Origin: Streptomyces nodosus
GTDB lineage: Bacteria; Actinomycetota; Actinomycetes; Streptomycetales; Streptomycetaceae
Assembly (NCBI RefSeq): GCF_008704995.1
Contig: NZ_CP023747.1
Location: forward strand, 4,495,501 to 4,559,500
Direction: 5' to 3'
DNA: 64,000 nt
A model generated the notes under the pieces. That model was not told the origin of the DNA and did no database searches. It worked only from the letters and a program-made list of their open reading frames with translations. A program made the position numbers and the translations under genes. This document shows, in pieces, positions 24,330 to 32,053 of the stretch (positions within the stretch are counted from its first letter, which is position 1; each line of letters opens with the position of its first letter).

Positions 24330-25394
24330 TCAGGCGAGCTGACCGGCCGACTTGCGGCGCCGCATCGCGAAGACCGCACCGCCGCCGACGACCACGGCGA
24401 TACCGCCGACGAGGGCGATGGTCGGCAGCGCCGAGGAGGAACCGGTCTCGGCGAGGCTGCCGGTGACCTCCTTGACCCCGCCCTGCGGCTTCACGTCCTG
24501 GTTGACGACGCCCGAGGGCTTCTTGCCGTTCGGCTTGGAGTCGCCGACGCCGCCCGGCGCCTTGCTGCCGGCCGCGACGATCTCGAAGTCGTAGTAGTCA
24601 CCGTTCATGTAGCAGGTCTTGCCCTTGCCCGCGTACACAGCCTGGCTGATCGCGAACGAGGAGCCCGCCGGGGCCGACGCCTTGACGCTCACCCGGAGGT
24701 CGAGCTCGGCCGTGGTGTGCGCGTCGAGGTTGCCGAACAGGGCGGTGAAGGTACCCGTGAGGGTGGTGTCCCCGAAGGCCTCGTGGTACGAGTCGTTCCA
24801 CTTGCCGTCCTGCTTGACCTGGATGGTGGCCAGGTTCAGCGCCAGCGAGTCGTCGAGGTTGACGTCGTCGTTGTACTCCGTGAAGGCGTTGACCCAGACG
24901 TTCTTCAGGGCCTTGTCGGAGTTGTTCGTCACGACGAACTTGAAGTTGTGCCAACCCGAACCGGCGACGACCTTGTTCGGCAGCCCGGAGATCGAGGCCG
25001 AGAGGTTGTCGTCCAGCTTGACCGACTGGCAGTCGGTGTACGGGTCGAAGTCGTCCCCACCGGTGGTCGGGCTCGGCTTGGGCGACGCGGAGCTGCTCGG
25101 CGTCGCGGTGGGGGAGGGGCTCTCCTCGTCGTCGGCCGGCGGGGTGGCGGTCCCGGTGGGCTCCTCGCCCTTCTCCTCGTCGTCGGCCGGCGGGGTGGCG
25201 GTCCCGGTGGTGTCCGTGTCCTCCTCCGTGGCCGGAGTCGTGTCCTCGGGGGTGTCCGAGGTGCCCTTGTCGCTCTCCTCGACCACCGTGCTCGCCGGCC
25301 CGTCCGAGGCGAACGCGACCGGCGCCGACAGCAGCGCGAGCGGGGCTATGACAGCCGTGGCCGCAGTGACGACCACTGCGCGGCGAAGCTTCAT
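24330..25394 (-). CDS. LAETG-anchored cell-wall surface protein
   Basis: A 354-residue secreted protein. It has a signal peptide (residues 1-29, cleavage near AFA/SDG), an acidic Thr/Pro-rich stalk that contains GTATPPADDEE twice (encoded by a direct repeat at about 25120-25210), and a compact domain with two Cys (DCQSVKL and KTCYMNG, possibly one disulfide). The C-terminus is a sorting signal: LAETG at residues 314-318, a hydrophobic helix and the tail MRRRKSAGQLA. LAxTG is the class E sortase motif of Streptomyces, so the protein should be linked to peptidoglycan. Its ligand or role is unknown. A promoter-like pair and TGTGA boxes lie upstream. Confidence 0.88.
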   Translation of the reverse strand: MKLRRAVVVTAATAVIAPLALLSAPVAFASDGPASTVVEESDKGTSDTPEDTTPATEEDTDTTGTATPPADDEEKGEEPTGTATPPADDEESPSPTATPSSSASPKPSPTTGGDDFDPYTDCQSVKLDDNLSASISGLPNKVVAGSGWHNFKFVVTNNSDKALKNVWVNAFTEYNDDVNLDDSLALNLATIQVKQDGKWNDSYHEAFGDTTLTGTFTALFGNLDAHTTAELDLRVSVKASAPAGSSFAISQAVYAGKGKTCYMNGDYYDFEIVAAGSKAPGGVGDSKPNGKKPSGVVNQDVKPQGGVKEVTGSLAETGSSSALPTIALVGGIAVVVGGGAVFAMRRRKSAGQLA

Positions 25395-25473
25395 GAAGAC
25401 CTCGAAAGTTTTGGTGCGCCACGACGGTGGCGGCGCATCTCATTGAAGGAGGCCTCCGCGTGTGGGGCGCGGG

Positions 25474-25502
25474 GTTATGGCCCTGGATTCGCTACGTGTG
25501 AC
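25474..25502 (-). promoter_or_regulatory. Predicted promoter of the LAETG protein gene
   Basis: On the minus strand, GTCACA (25502-25497) and CATAAC (25479-25474) are separated by 17 bases. The -35 element overlaps the TGTGA motif cluster, so a factor bound there would directly affect polymerase. Confidence 0.45.
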
Positions 25503-25562
25503 CTGTGAAATCCCTGAAGGGTTGTGGGGTACTCACAGGTTCCTTATGTGAGCCCGGTCACA
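25496..25562. promoter_or_regulatory. TGTGA/TCACA box cluster with a Crp-type site
   Basis: Within 67 bases: GTGTGACCTGTGA (25496-25508), TCACAGGT (25533-25540, inverted relative to ACCTGTGA at 25501-25508), and TGTGA-N6-TCACA (25547-25562). The last contains GTGAGCCCGGTCAC (25548-25561), an exact match to the GTG-N6-GNCAC motif reported for Streptomyces Crp. It is centred about 87 bases upstream of the predicted start of the LAETG gene transcript. Confidence 0.55.
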
Positions 25563-25965
25563 TCGATGGAGGTTCGGTGAAGGCCTCCGATGGGGGCGTC
25601 CGGCACCGACGCCGGGGCGCGCCGTGGGGCTGCGCGATCTCCCGGGGGCGCTCGGCTCGCTCGGGTGGTGCGGCGACGGGGTCCGCCGGCCGGCCCCGGG
25701 CGTCCCCGGAGCCGGCCGTTCTCAGGTGACCGGACTGCTGTCCCCTGCCGTCCGGTCACACCCCTGGAGCGGGGTCCCACGGCGCACGGCGATCCGTACG
25801 CCTCACCGCTCCAGCGGAGCCACGCGTGGTTCTTCGGGCCCGCCCCTGGCTGGCGCGGACATCGGGACCAACGAAGTCCGCACGGCCCCGGTCATCCGCC
25901 GTACGGGTGAGAGGGCATGCGAACGTGGGTGCGCCGGACACCCGTAGCGGCCGGTCCGCGCGCCG
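25563..25965. other. Intergenic region without a supported gene
   Basis: About 400 bases lie between the TGTGA box cluster and the chorismate mutase 3' end. Several frames are open on both strands, as expected at this GC content, but none has family-like sequence or a convincing ribosome site. Confidence 0.5.
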
Positions 25966-26271
25966 TCAGACACGGCCCCGGCACAGTTCGAGCAGGGTCA
26001 TCGCCAGGCCGGTGCCGGGCTTGCCGAGGGCGTCCCGGTAGTGACCGAGAACCTCCATCTCACGGGAGAGGTTCACCCGCCGGCCCCCGGAGGTGATTCG
26101 GGCGTCCTGGATGACGGCGGAGACCGCCATGCGCTCCTGGATGAGGCCGATGATGCGGTCGTCGAGCGTGTCGATGCGTTCACGGGCACCGGTGATCACC
26201 GAGGCGGCCTCGGGGGTGCGGGCGCCGGTCTTCTCGGCGGTGGTGGCGGACTTCTCGGTGGTGGTGGTCAT
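25966..26271 (-). CDS. Chorismate mutase (AroQ class, stand-alone)
   Basis: A 101-residue all-helical chorismate mutase, which rearranges chorismate to prephenate, the entry to phenylalanine and tyrosine. The AroQ core is visible: ARERIDTLDDRIIGLIQERMAVS, then RVNLSREMEVLGHYRDALGKPGTGLAMTLLELCR, with the expected Arg, Asp, Arg and Glu residues. There is no signal peptide and no fused dehydratase or synthase, so it is a monofunctional cytoplasmic enzyme. The ATG at 26271 has GAGGAG upstream. A promoter, a Phe/Tyr-containing leader frame and an attenuator hairpin precede it. It is divergent from guaA. Confidence 0.92.
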   Translation of the reverse strand: MTTTTEKSATTAEKTGARTPEAASVITGARERIDTLDDRIIGLIQERMAVSAVIQDARITSGGRRVNLSREMEVLGHYRDALGKPGTGLAMTLLELCRGRV

Positions 26272-26339
26272 GGCGGGGGCTCCTCGGGTTCATGGTCGGG
26301 ATGAGGTGCCCCGGAGCGACACGGTCCGCGCACACAGAA

Positions 26340-26366
26340 CGCCCCGGACCGTATCGGCCCGGGGCG
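26340..26366 (-). terminator. Attenuator hairpin before chorismate mutase
   Basis: A 12-bp stem (26340-26351 with 26355-26366, one G-U pair in the minus-strand RNA) with a 3-base loop. It lies 21 bases after the leader stop codon and 68 bases before the gene. Its 5' arm contains GGGCCG (minus strand, 26360-26355), complementary to CGGCCC within the leader ORF (26420-26415), giving an alternative antiterminator pairing. Confidence 0.65.
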
Positions 26367-26387
26367 CCTGGGAAGTCGCTTGTCAGT

Positions 26388-26459
26388 TCAAGCAGCACGA
26401 CCATGGCAGCCGGCGGGCCGGTTGCCATAGGTAAAGACGAAGATCGTGTGCATGAGCAT
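26388..26459 (-). CDS. Leader peptide with Phe/Tyr codons (attenuation)
   Basis: A 23-residue frame beginning MLMHTIFVFTYGNR, with Phe at positions 7 and 9 and Tyr at 11, encoded in part by TTT and TAT, which are rare in this genome. It starts at the predicted transcription start (six bases past the -10 box), so the mRNA would be leaderless, as is common for Streptomyces attenuators. Codons 12-19 can fold into a local hairpin (GGCA/TGCC and CCGG/CCGG arms) that competes with the downstream antiterminator pairing. Ribosome stalling for lack of charged Phe or Tyr tRNA would favour read-through into chorismate mutase. Confidence 0.7.
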   Translation of the reverse strand: MLMHTIFVFTYGNRPAGCHGRAA

Positions 26460-26465
26460 GGGGCC

Positions 26466-26494
26466 AGTATGCCGCGCGGGAGGGCGGTGTCCAA
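26466..26494 (-). promoter_or_regulatory. Promoter of the chorismate mutase transcript
   Basis: TTGGAC (26494-26489) and CATACT (26471-26466) on the minus strand are 17 bases apart, close to the vegetative consensus. The predicted start is at or beside 26459, the A of the leader ATG. Confidence 0.7.
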
Positions 26495-26633
26495 GGCGGC
26501 TCGCATGCCGAGACGGGTGCCTGCGGTGCCGGCCGGTGCGCCTCGGGGCCGGTGAACCGGTCCTTGCGCCGGCCGGACCTCGTGCCGGAGCGGTGGCCCG
26601 GACGGAGACGGAGGTCACTCCCGGCCACCCCGT

Positions 26634-26639
26634 TAGAAT
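26634..26639 (+). promoter_or_regulatory. -10 element of guaA
   Basis: TAGAAT at 26634-26639 lies 40 bases before the guaA GTG. No good -35 hexamer is seen 16-19 bases upstream. Confidence 0.45.
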
Positions 26640-26679
26640 CGGTCCCACAGCCCCCTGTCAAGCCGCCGGAAGGCAACCC

Positions 26680-28269
26680 GTGTCATCAGCGACTCACGCT
26701 GCCGCCGCCCCCGACACCGTTCTGGTCGTCGACTTCGGCGCGCAGTACGCCCAGCTCATCGCCCGTCGCGTCCGTGAGGCCCGGGTCTACAGCGAGATCG
26801 TGCCGAGCACCATGCCGGTCGAGGAGATGCTCGCCAAGAACCCGGCAGCGATCATCCTCTCCGGCGGCCCCTCGTCGGTCTACGAGGAGGGCGCCCCGAC
26901 CGTCGACCGCTCCCTGTTCGAGGCCGGGGTCCCGGTCTTCGGCATGTGCTACGGCTTCCAGCTGATGGCCCGCGCCCTCGGCGGCACGGTGGACAACACC
27001 GGAGCCCGCGAGTACGGCCGAACGGCGCTGAACGTCTCCAGGCCCTCCTCCACCCTCTTCGAGGGCACTCCCGCCGAGCAGTCCGTCTGGATGTCCCACG
27101 GGGACGCCTGCTCGGCCGCCCCCGAGGGCTTCGTCGTCTCCGCGTCCACGGAGGTCGTCCCGGTCGCCGCCTTCGAGAACGACGAGCAGAAGCTGTACGG
27201 CGTCCAGTACCACCCCGAGGTCATGCACTCCACGCACGGCCAGCAGGTGCTGGAGCACTTCCTGTACCGCGGCGCGGGCCTCACCCCCACCTGGACCACC
27301 GGCAATGTGATCGAGGAGCAGGTCGAGGCGATCCGTGAGCAGGTCGGCACCCGGCGCGCCATCTGCGGCCTGTCCGGCGGTGTGGACTCCGCCGTCGCCG
27401 CCGCCCTTGTGCAGAAGGCCATCGGCTCCCAGCTGACCTGCGTGTATGTCGACCACGGCCTGATGCGCAAGGGCGAGACCGAGCAGGTCGAGAAGGACTT
27501 CGTCGCGGCCACCGGGGTGCGGCTGAAGGTCGTCGACGCGGAGCAGCGGTTCCTTACCGCGCTGCAGGGCGTCTCCGACCCCGAGGAGAAGCGGAAGATC
27601 ATCGGGCGGGAGTTCATCCGCGTCTTCGAGCAGGCCCAGGCGGAGATCATCGCCGAGGCCGGCGAGAGCGGGGAGCCGGTCGAGTTCCTCGTCCAGGGCA
27701 CCCTCTACCCGGATGTGGTCGAGTCCGGCGGCGGCGCCGGGACGGCCAACATCAAGTCCCACCACAATGTGGGCGGTCTGCCCGACGACCTGGAGTTCCA
27801 GCTCATCGAGCCGCTCCGCCAGCTCTTCAAGGACGAGGTTCGCATGGTCGGCCAGGAGCTCGGCCTGCCGGAGGAGATCGTCCAGCGCCAGCCCTTCCCG
27901 GGCCCCGGCCTCGGCATCCGGATCGTCGGCGAGGTCACCAAGGAGCGGCTCGACCTGCTCCGCGAGGCCGACGCCATCGCCCGCGAGGAGCTGACCGCGG
28001 CCGGTCTCGACCGTGAGATCTGGCAGTGCCCTGTGGTGCTGCTCGCCGACGTCCGCAGTGTCGGTGTCCAGGGCGACGGCCGGACCTACGGCCACCCGAT
28101 CGTGCTGCGCCCGGTCTCGTCCGAGGACGCCATGACCGCCGACTGGTCCCGGCTGCCGTACGACCTGCTCGGGAAGATCTCCACGCGGATCACCAACGAG
28201 GTGCGGGACGTCAACCGTGTCGTGCTCGATGTGACCTCGAAGCCGCCGGGGACCATCGAGTGGGAGTGA
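26680..28269 (+). CDS. guaA: GMP synthase (glutamine-hydrolysing)
   Basis: A 529-residue bifunctional enzyme that aminates XMP to GMP using glutamine and ATP. The N-terminal class I glutamine amidotransferase domain has its nucleophile Cys90 in GMCYGFQL and the His-Glu part of the triad in YHPEV. The ATP pyrophosphatase domain has the SGGVDS P-loop (about residues 233-238), and the C-terminal dimerisation domain ends in GTIEWE. The GTG at 26680 follows GGAAGG (26668-26673). The frame extends upstream to 26446 without family similarity. It follows guaB in the pathway but is transcribed separately. Confidence 0.97.
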   Translation: MSSATHAAAAPDTVLVVDFGAQYAQLIARRVREARVYSEIVPSTMPVEEMLAKNPAAIILSGGPSSVYEEGAPTVDRSLFEAGVPVFGMCYGFQLMARALGGTVDNTGAREYGRTALNVSRPSSTLFEGTPAEQSVWMSHGDACSAAPEGFVVSASTEVVPVAAFENDEQKLYGVQYHPEVMHSTHGQQVLEHFLYRGAGLTPTWTTGNVIEEQVEAIREQVGTRRAICGLSGGVDSAVAAALVQKAIGSQLTCVYVDHGLMRKGETEQVEKDFVAATGVRLKVVDAEQRFLTALQGVSDPEEKRKIIGREFIRVFEQAQAEIIAEAGESGEPVEFLVQGTLYPDVVESGGGAGTANIKSHHNVGGLPDDLEFQLIEPLRQLFKDEVRMVGQELGLPEEIVQRQPFPGPGLGIRIVGEVTKERLDLLREADAIAREELTAAGLDREIWQCPVVLLADVRSVGVQGDGRTYGHPIVLRPVSSEDAMTADWSRLPYDLLGKISTRITNEVRDVNRVVLDVTSKPPGTIEWE

Positions 28270-28278
28270 GCCCCCGGC

Positions 28279-28797
28279 TCATCTCCGCCTGAGAGTGCGC
28301 ACCGGCTCTCCGGGCTTCCAGACCTGGACGACCAGAAAGGCGTCGTCCTCGACGTAGGTCCTCACGACCTCCGTCAGTTCGGTGCGGAAGAGGTGGAACG
28401 GCTGCGGCGGTTCCACCTCTTTCACATACGCCTCCTTCGTCGGGGCGTCCGCCACCTCGGCCGCCCGCCCGCTGATCCGTACGTCGCCGCCACCCATCCC
28501 GGTGCCCGGCCCGGGATTCGCCTGGAGCGCGAAGCGCGGGTCGCGGAGCAGATCGCGGGCCTTGAGCGAGTCCGGCATCATGCCGAGCCACAACTCGCCG
28601 GCCAGGAAACGCACTTCCAGGCCGGAGGTGCGCGGCGAGCCGTCCCTGCGGAGCGTCGCCAGGACGTGGTGGGGGCCATGGGTTTCCGAGGGGGACCGCG
28701 GCGTGCCGCCGCCGAAGCGTTTCTCGACCGTCCCGGCGAGGGCGGGTTCGGCGGCGGCGAAGGCCGCCCAGTTCCACGGCGTGCGGCGCGAAGTCAT
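28279..28797 (-). CDS. Pyridoxamine 5'-phosphate oxidase-like flavin protein
   Basis: A 172-residue single-domain split-barrel protein. Characteristic segments are HHVLATLRRDGSPRTSGLEVRF (flavin/F420 barrel strands), LWLGMMPDSLKARDLLRDPRFAL and a C-terminal VWKPGEPVRTLRRR. Proteins of this family bind FMN, F420 or haem; the cofactor here cannot be assigned. The ATG at 28797 was preferred to an upstream in-frame ATG at 28848 because similarity starts there. It converges on guaA with only nine bases between the stops. Confidence 0.75.
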   Translation of the reverse strand: MTSRRTPWNWAAFAAAEPALAGTVEKRFGGGTPRSPSETHGPHHVLATLRRDGSPRTSGLEVRFLAGELWLGMMPDSLKARDLLRDPRFALQANPGPGTGMGGGDVRISGRAAEVADAPTKEAYVKEVEPPQPFHLFRTELTEVVRTYVEDDAFLVVQVWKPGEPVRTLRRR

Positions 28798-28864
28798 GGG
28801 GCGAGTGTGGTGGCGATACCGGACATCTTCTGTCGGGTATCGGCGCACGGGTGCGGAGCTTCCC

Positions 28865-29437
28865 CTACTTCGGTGCGGCCACCCACTCCGGTTCGGTCTC
28901 CCGCAGCCGCTGCTTCAGCCAGTTCTTCCGGACCGCCGTCCAGCCGAGGACGGCCGCCGCGAAGCCGGCCATGAGCGCACCGACCAGCAGTGCCGGTCCC
29001 GTACCCGCGGGCAGGACCAGCAGGGCGGACACCACGGCGGGAACGCCGACGATGGCCGCCTTCGCACGCAGCTCGGGATCGTCCATCGCGTCGTACTCGA
29101 TCCGTCTGCCGAGGGCCCGCACCCGCTCGGCCGCCTCCGGCAGCGGGGTGAGCCTGCGCGGGCGCATCCCCGGCACGGTGCCGCTCGCCCGCCCGGCCGA
29201 CGGGAAGGCCGCCCGTGTGGCCAGGGCCCGCTCGGCCGCCTCCGGGCGTGGATCGCGCACCATATGGACCTGCATCACCTTGCCCACATGACGCGACTGC
29301 TCGTACCGGAATCCGTACTGCTCGGCGATGTGCACCAGCGAGGCCAGCCGGCCGATGCGCGGATCGTCCACGACGGCGAAGTCGCGCCGTTCGATCTGTC
29401 CCAGCAGCTCGGCGATCTGCTTCTCCGCGCCGTTCAT
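28865..29437 (-). CDS. Small membrane protein of unknown function
   Basis: A 190-residue protein. The soluble N-terminal part (MNGAEKQIAELLGQIERRDF...HIAEQYGFRYEQSRHVGKVMQVHMV) is rich in charged residues. Two hydrophobic segments (AAIVGVPAVVSALLVLPAG and ALLVGALMAGFAAAVLGWTAV) form a hairpin near the C-terminus before a basic tail. The ATG at 29437 follows GGAGGG closely. I do not recognise the family. Its start faces the 29772 membrane-protein gene across a 334-bp region with a perfect palindrome. Confidence 0.65.
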   Translation of the reverse strand: MNGAEKQIAELLGQIERRDFAVVDDPRIGRLASLVHIAEQYGFRYEQSRHVGKVMQVHMVRDPRPEAAERALATRAAFPSAGRASGTVPGMRPRRLTPLPEAAERVRALGRRIEYDAMDDPELRAKAAIVGVPAVVSALLVLPAGTGPALLVGALMAGFAAAVLGWTAVRKNWLKQRLRETEPEWVAAPK

Positions 29438-29525
29438 GTCCCTCCTCACACCTTCGGTTCGCATGGACCCTGAGGGTTCCGGCAAAGGAAGCCCGGTGGT
29501 TCCGACAAGGCAGACCCATCACCGC

Positions 29526-29540
29526 GCACAACGGTTGTGC
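29526..29540. promoter_or_regulatory. 15-bp perfect palindrome, operator candidate
   Basis: GCACAAC-G-GTTGTGC, located in the 334-bp divergent region between two membrane-protein genes; apart from this site the region shows no gene. A near copy (15 of 17 positions, counting the flanking GC) occurs at 31166-31182 before the DoxX-like gene. Confidence 0.45.
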
Positions 29541-29771
29541 ACTCCCCTCCTCCAACGGTTCCGCTCTGCCGCGCACCTGCGCACGGCCGGTTCGAGCGGG
29601 GCGTCGGGGGCATGCCGGGGGGTCGTCAACCGGGGGGCCGTTCTTTCACCCGCGCTGACCCGACCTGACGGACGAGGGCCGTGTCCCGTACGGCACAATT
29701 CGCTTTCGGGGCACGCTGGTTGCGGCAGCGGTGCGGCGTGGTGATCTGGCGCGGGGAAGGCGGCGGCGAAC

Positions 29772-31058
29772 GTGGCGGTGCAGGCGAGGCAGGGCGTGGG
29801 GCGCGAGGGCGGTCCCGGTGCCCACGACGGTGGCTGCACCTGCGGCGACTGCCCGCACGGTGCGCGCGAGGGGCATCGGCGCGCGGTCGCCGCATTCCTC
29901 GCGAAACGGGAGGAGTTCGCATCCGGGCGGGGGCTGCCCGTGGCGGTCGCGCACTCCGTGTCCGCGTCCCGCCAGTGGGTGTCCGACGAACTGACCCAGT
30001 CCGCGGACGTGGTCGCCGAGCGCAGCCGGGCCGACGGCGCGGCCTGGCTGGGGCTGCTGTGGCGGCGTACGGCGGTCACGGTGTGGGTGATGGTGGGCGT
30101 GCTGCTGCTGACCCAGGCACTCACGGCGATCGGCGTGGGCTGGACCGCGGCCCGGACCGCGGGACTGGTCGCGGCCGTGTTGATGGCCGCGGCACTGACC
30201 GCCGCGGCACGGCTGCACCGGGCCCGCGGCGGGGCGCTGGCGCCCGTCGTCGGCGAGGACAACCGGCTGTCCACCTCCCGGGCGATGGCAGCGAGTTGGG
30301 TGCTGTTCCTGGTCTATGCGGTACTGGTGCTGGTCGGTGAGCTGGCGACGGCCTCGGCGCCCGGCCGACGCGACGAACTGATCGCCGGGCTCGGCCTCGC
30401 GCGCGGGGCCGGGGCGGTGACCGTGGTCGCCGTGGTGTCCATGGTCGCGGTCCTGGTGCGGCGGGTGGTCGGCACCCGGGTGCTGGGACAGCGGTTGCAG
30501 AAGACACGGGCCGACCGTCCGCGGGCGGCGGACCTGCTGACGGACGACTCCGGGCGGGGCGACTTCGCGGACACGCAGTATGTGGTGATCAGCGTGGTGG
30601 CCCTGGTCTTCGCGATGGTGCGTCTTGCCCGGCGCCCCGATCAGCTCCCCGATCTGCCGTGGGGTCTTGCGCTGCTGGTGCTGGTCTCCGCCGCCACCTA
30701 TCTCGCCGGGAAGTACGCGGAGGGTGGCCGTCCGGTGGTGCTCTCGGTGGTCCGGGCCCGGGAGGCGGGCGACCTGGACGCCCCGATCCGCACGGGCGAC
30801 GACATCGAGATCCGCGGCGCCGGTTTTCTGCCGCCGGGTGCCCGGACGGCGGATCGTCTGTCCCGGATGGTGGTCCGCATCGGCGCGGTCCATGTCCATG
30901 TCCCCCTGGTACCGGTCGCGGGTGGTTTCAGCAACCCGACGGACAGCCTGCTGACCGTCCCGGTACCGGCGGACGTGGAGCCCGGACGGGTGGAGGTCCA
31001 GGTGGTGACGGCCGCGGGAGTGGAGACGAACCGGGTGACGATCGATGTGACGGAGTGA
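29772..31058 (+). CDS. Polytopic membrane protein of unknown function
   Basis: A 428-residue protein. The cytosolic N-terminus has a CTCGDC cluster (possible metal site). It is followed by about six hydrophobic segments between residues 100 and 310 (TAVTVWVMVGVLLLTQALTAI, LVAAVLMAAALTAAA, WVLFLVYAVLVLVGELAT and others). The C-terminal ~100 residues form a beta-rich domain (GDDIEIRGAGFLPPGA...VEVQVVTAAGVETNRVTIDVTE) resembling IPT/TIG-like folds. The GTG at 29772 has GGGGAAGG 12 bases upstream. The function is unknown. Confidence 0.6.
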   Translation: MAVQARQGVGREGGPGAHDGGCTCGDCPHGAREGHRRAVAAFLAKREEFASGRGLPVAVAHSVSASRQWVSDELTQSADVVAERSRADGAAWLGLLWRRTAVTVWVMVGVLLLTQALTAIGVGWTAARTAGLVAAVLMAAALTAAARLHRARGGALAPVVGEDNRLSTSRAMAASWVLFLVYAVLVLVGELATASAPGRRDELIAGLGLARGAGAVTVVAVVSMVAVLVRRVVGTRVLGQRLQKTRADRPRAADLLTDDSGRGDFADTQYVVISVVALVFAMVRLARRPDQLPDLPWGLALLVLVSAATYLAGKYAEGGRPVVLSVVRAREAGDLDAPIRTGDDIEIRGAGFLPPGARTADRLSRMVVRIGAVHVHVPLVPVAGGFSNPTDSLLTVPVPADVEPGRVEVQVVTAAGVETNRVTIDVTE

Positions 31059-31165
31059 CGGACGTTCCAACGGACGAGTCGGGGGAGCCGTTTTCTTCGT
31101 CCCGCGGGCGCGGCCCCTCGGATCCGACAGTGGCACTCCCTGGCGTCTGAAAGCGGGAAAAGTCG

Positions 31166-31182
31166 GCGCACAGCGGTTGAGC
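31166..31182. promoter_or_regulatory. Near copy of the 29526 palindrome
   Basis: GCGCACAGCGGTTGAGC differs at two positions from 29524-29540 and lies 70 bases before the DoxX-like start codon. Confidence 0.35.
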
Positions 31183-31251
31183 GCCCGCCCCCTTTCGTAC
31201 GTATGGTCTGTCGAGGGGCCAACGGCATGGCGGGCGAGAGGCGGCGACACG

Positions 31252-31806
31252 ATGGCTCACGACATTCGTACGGACTCCCCTACTTCTCCTTTCCATCTCG
31301 ACGAGGACCGCTCATGGCGGGACACCGCCGCCCGGTACGCGCTGCTCCCGCTGCGCGCCTTCCTCGGTGTCACCTTTGTCTACGCGGGCCTGGACAAGCT
31401 CACCGACAGCGCGTTCATGCATGACTCGGGTTCCGGTTCCATCGGTGATCTGATGCGTTCCGTGCGTGACTCGTCGGCGATCCCGGCCCTGGTAGACGTG
31501 GCGCTGAAGAACCCGGTCGGCTTCGGCACCGCCATCGCCTTCGGAGAGATCGCCGTCGGCCTGGGCGTGCTGCTGGGACTGTTCGGCAGGCTTGCCGCGC
31601 TGGGCGGGGCGCTCATCTCGCTGAGCCTCTGGCTGACCATGAGCTGGGCGGCCACCCCCTACTACTACGGCAATGACCTGGCCTATCTGATGGCCTGGAC
31701 TCCCCTGATTCTCGTCGGCGCCCCGTTCCTCTCCCTGGACGCCGTCCTCCGCGCCCGGCGGAGGCAGCGTGGGCGAGGACCGGTAGGGCGGAACTTCCAG
31801 GGCTGA
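31252..31806 (+). CDS. DoxX-family membrane protein
   Basis: A 184-residue four-helix membrane protein of the DoxX/MauE type. It has LLPLRAFLGVTFVYAGLDKL at the first helix, then GFGTAIAFGEIAVGLGVLLGLFGRLAALGGALISLSLWLTM and a final helix AYLMAWTPLILVGAPFLSLDA. Members are linked to quinone, sulfur or redox metabolism in the membrane; the partner here is unknown. The ATG at 31252 was chosen over a GTG at 31177 because the extra residues are unlike the family. Confidence 0.75.
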   Translation: MAHDIRTDSPTSPFHLDEDRSWRDTAARYALLPLRAFLGVTFVYAGLDKLTDSAFMHDSGSGSIGDLMRSVRDSSAIPALVDVALKNPVGFGTAIAFGEIAVGLGVLLGLFGRLAALGGALISLSLWLTMSWAATPYYYGNDLAYLMAWTPLILVGAPFLSLDAVLRARRRQRGRGPVGRNFQG

Positions 31807-31810
31807 CGGG

Positions 31811-32053
31811 CTATCGGGTCGGTACCTCGTCCCGTTCGGCCCCCGGGCGCCCGCGGGCCGAACGGTCCCTGCGTATCGCCCGGGCCAGCAGTCCGGTCAC
31901 CGCCGCGAGGCAGAGACCCCCGTTGACCACGGGGATGATCACGTACCACGGGGTCTTCCAGACGCCGGCCGTATTGCCCAGCGCGATCACACCCGCGGCG
32001 ATCAGGGCGGTACCGGCCATCAGCCGACCCGGCTGGAACTCATGACGCAGCAT
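31811..32053 (-). CDS. Small two-helix membrane protein
   Basis: An 80-residue protein with two transmembrane segments (LMAGTALIAAGVIALGNTAG and WYVIIPVVNGGLCLAAVTGLLARAI) and an Arg-rich tail. Its start codon overlaps the 3' end of the PspC/LiaF-like gene by 14 bases, so translation is probably coupled and the two proteins may work together. Confidence 0.7.
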   Translation of the reverse strand: MLRHEFQPGRLMAGTALIAAGVIALGNTAGVWKTPWYVIIPVVNGGLCLAAVTGLLARAIRRDRSARGRPGAERDEVPTR

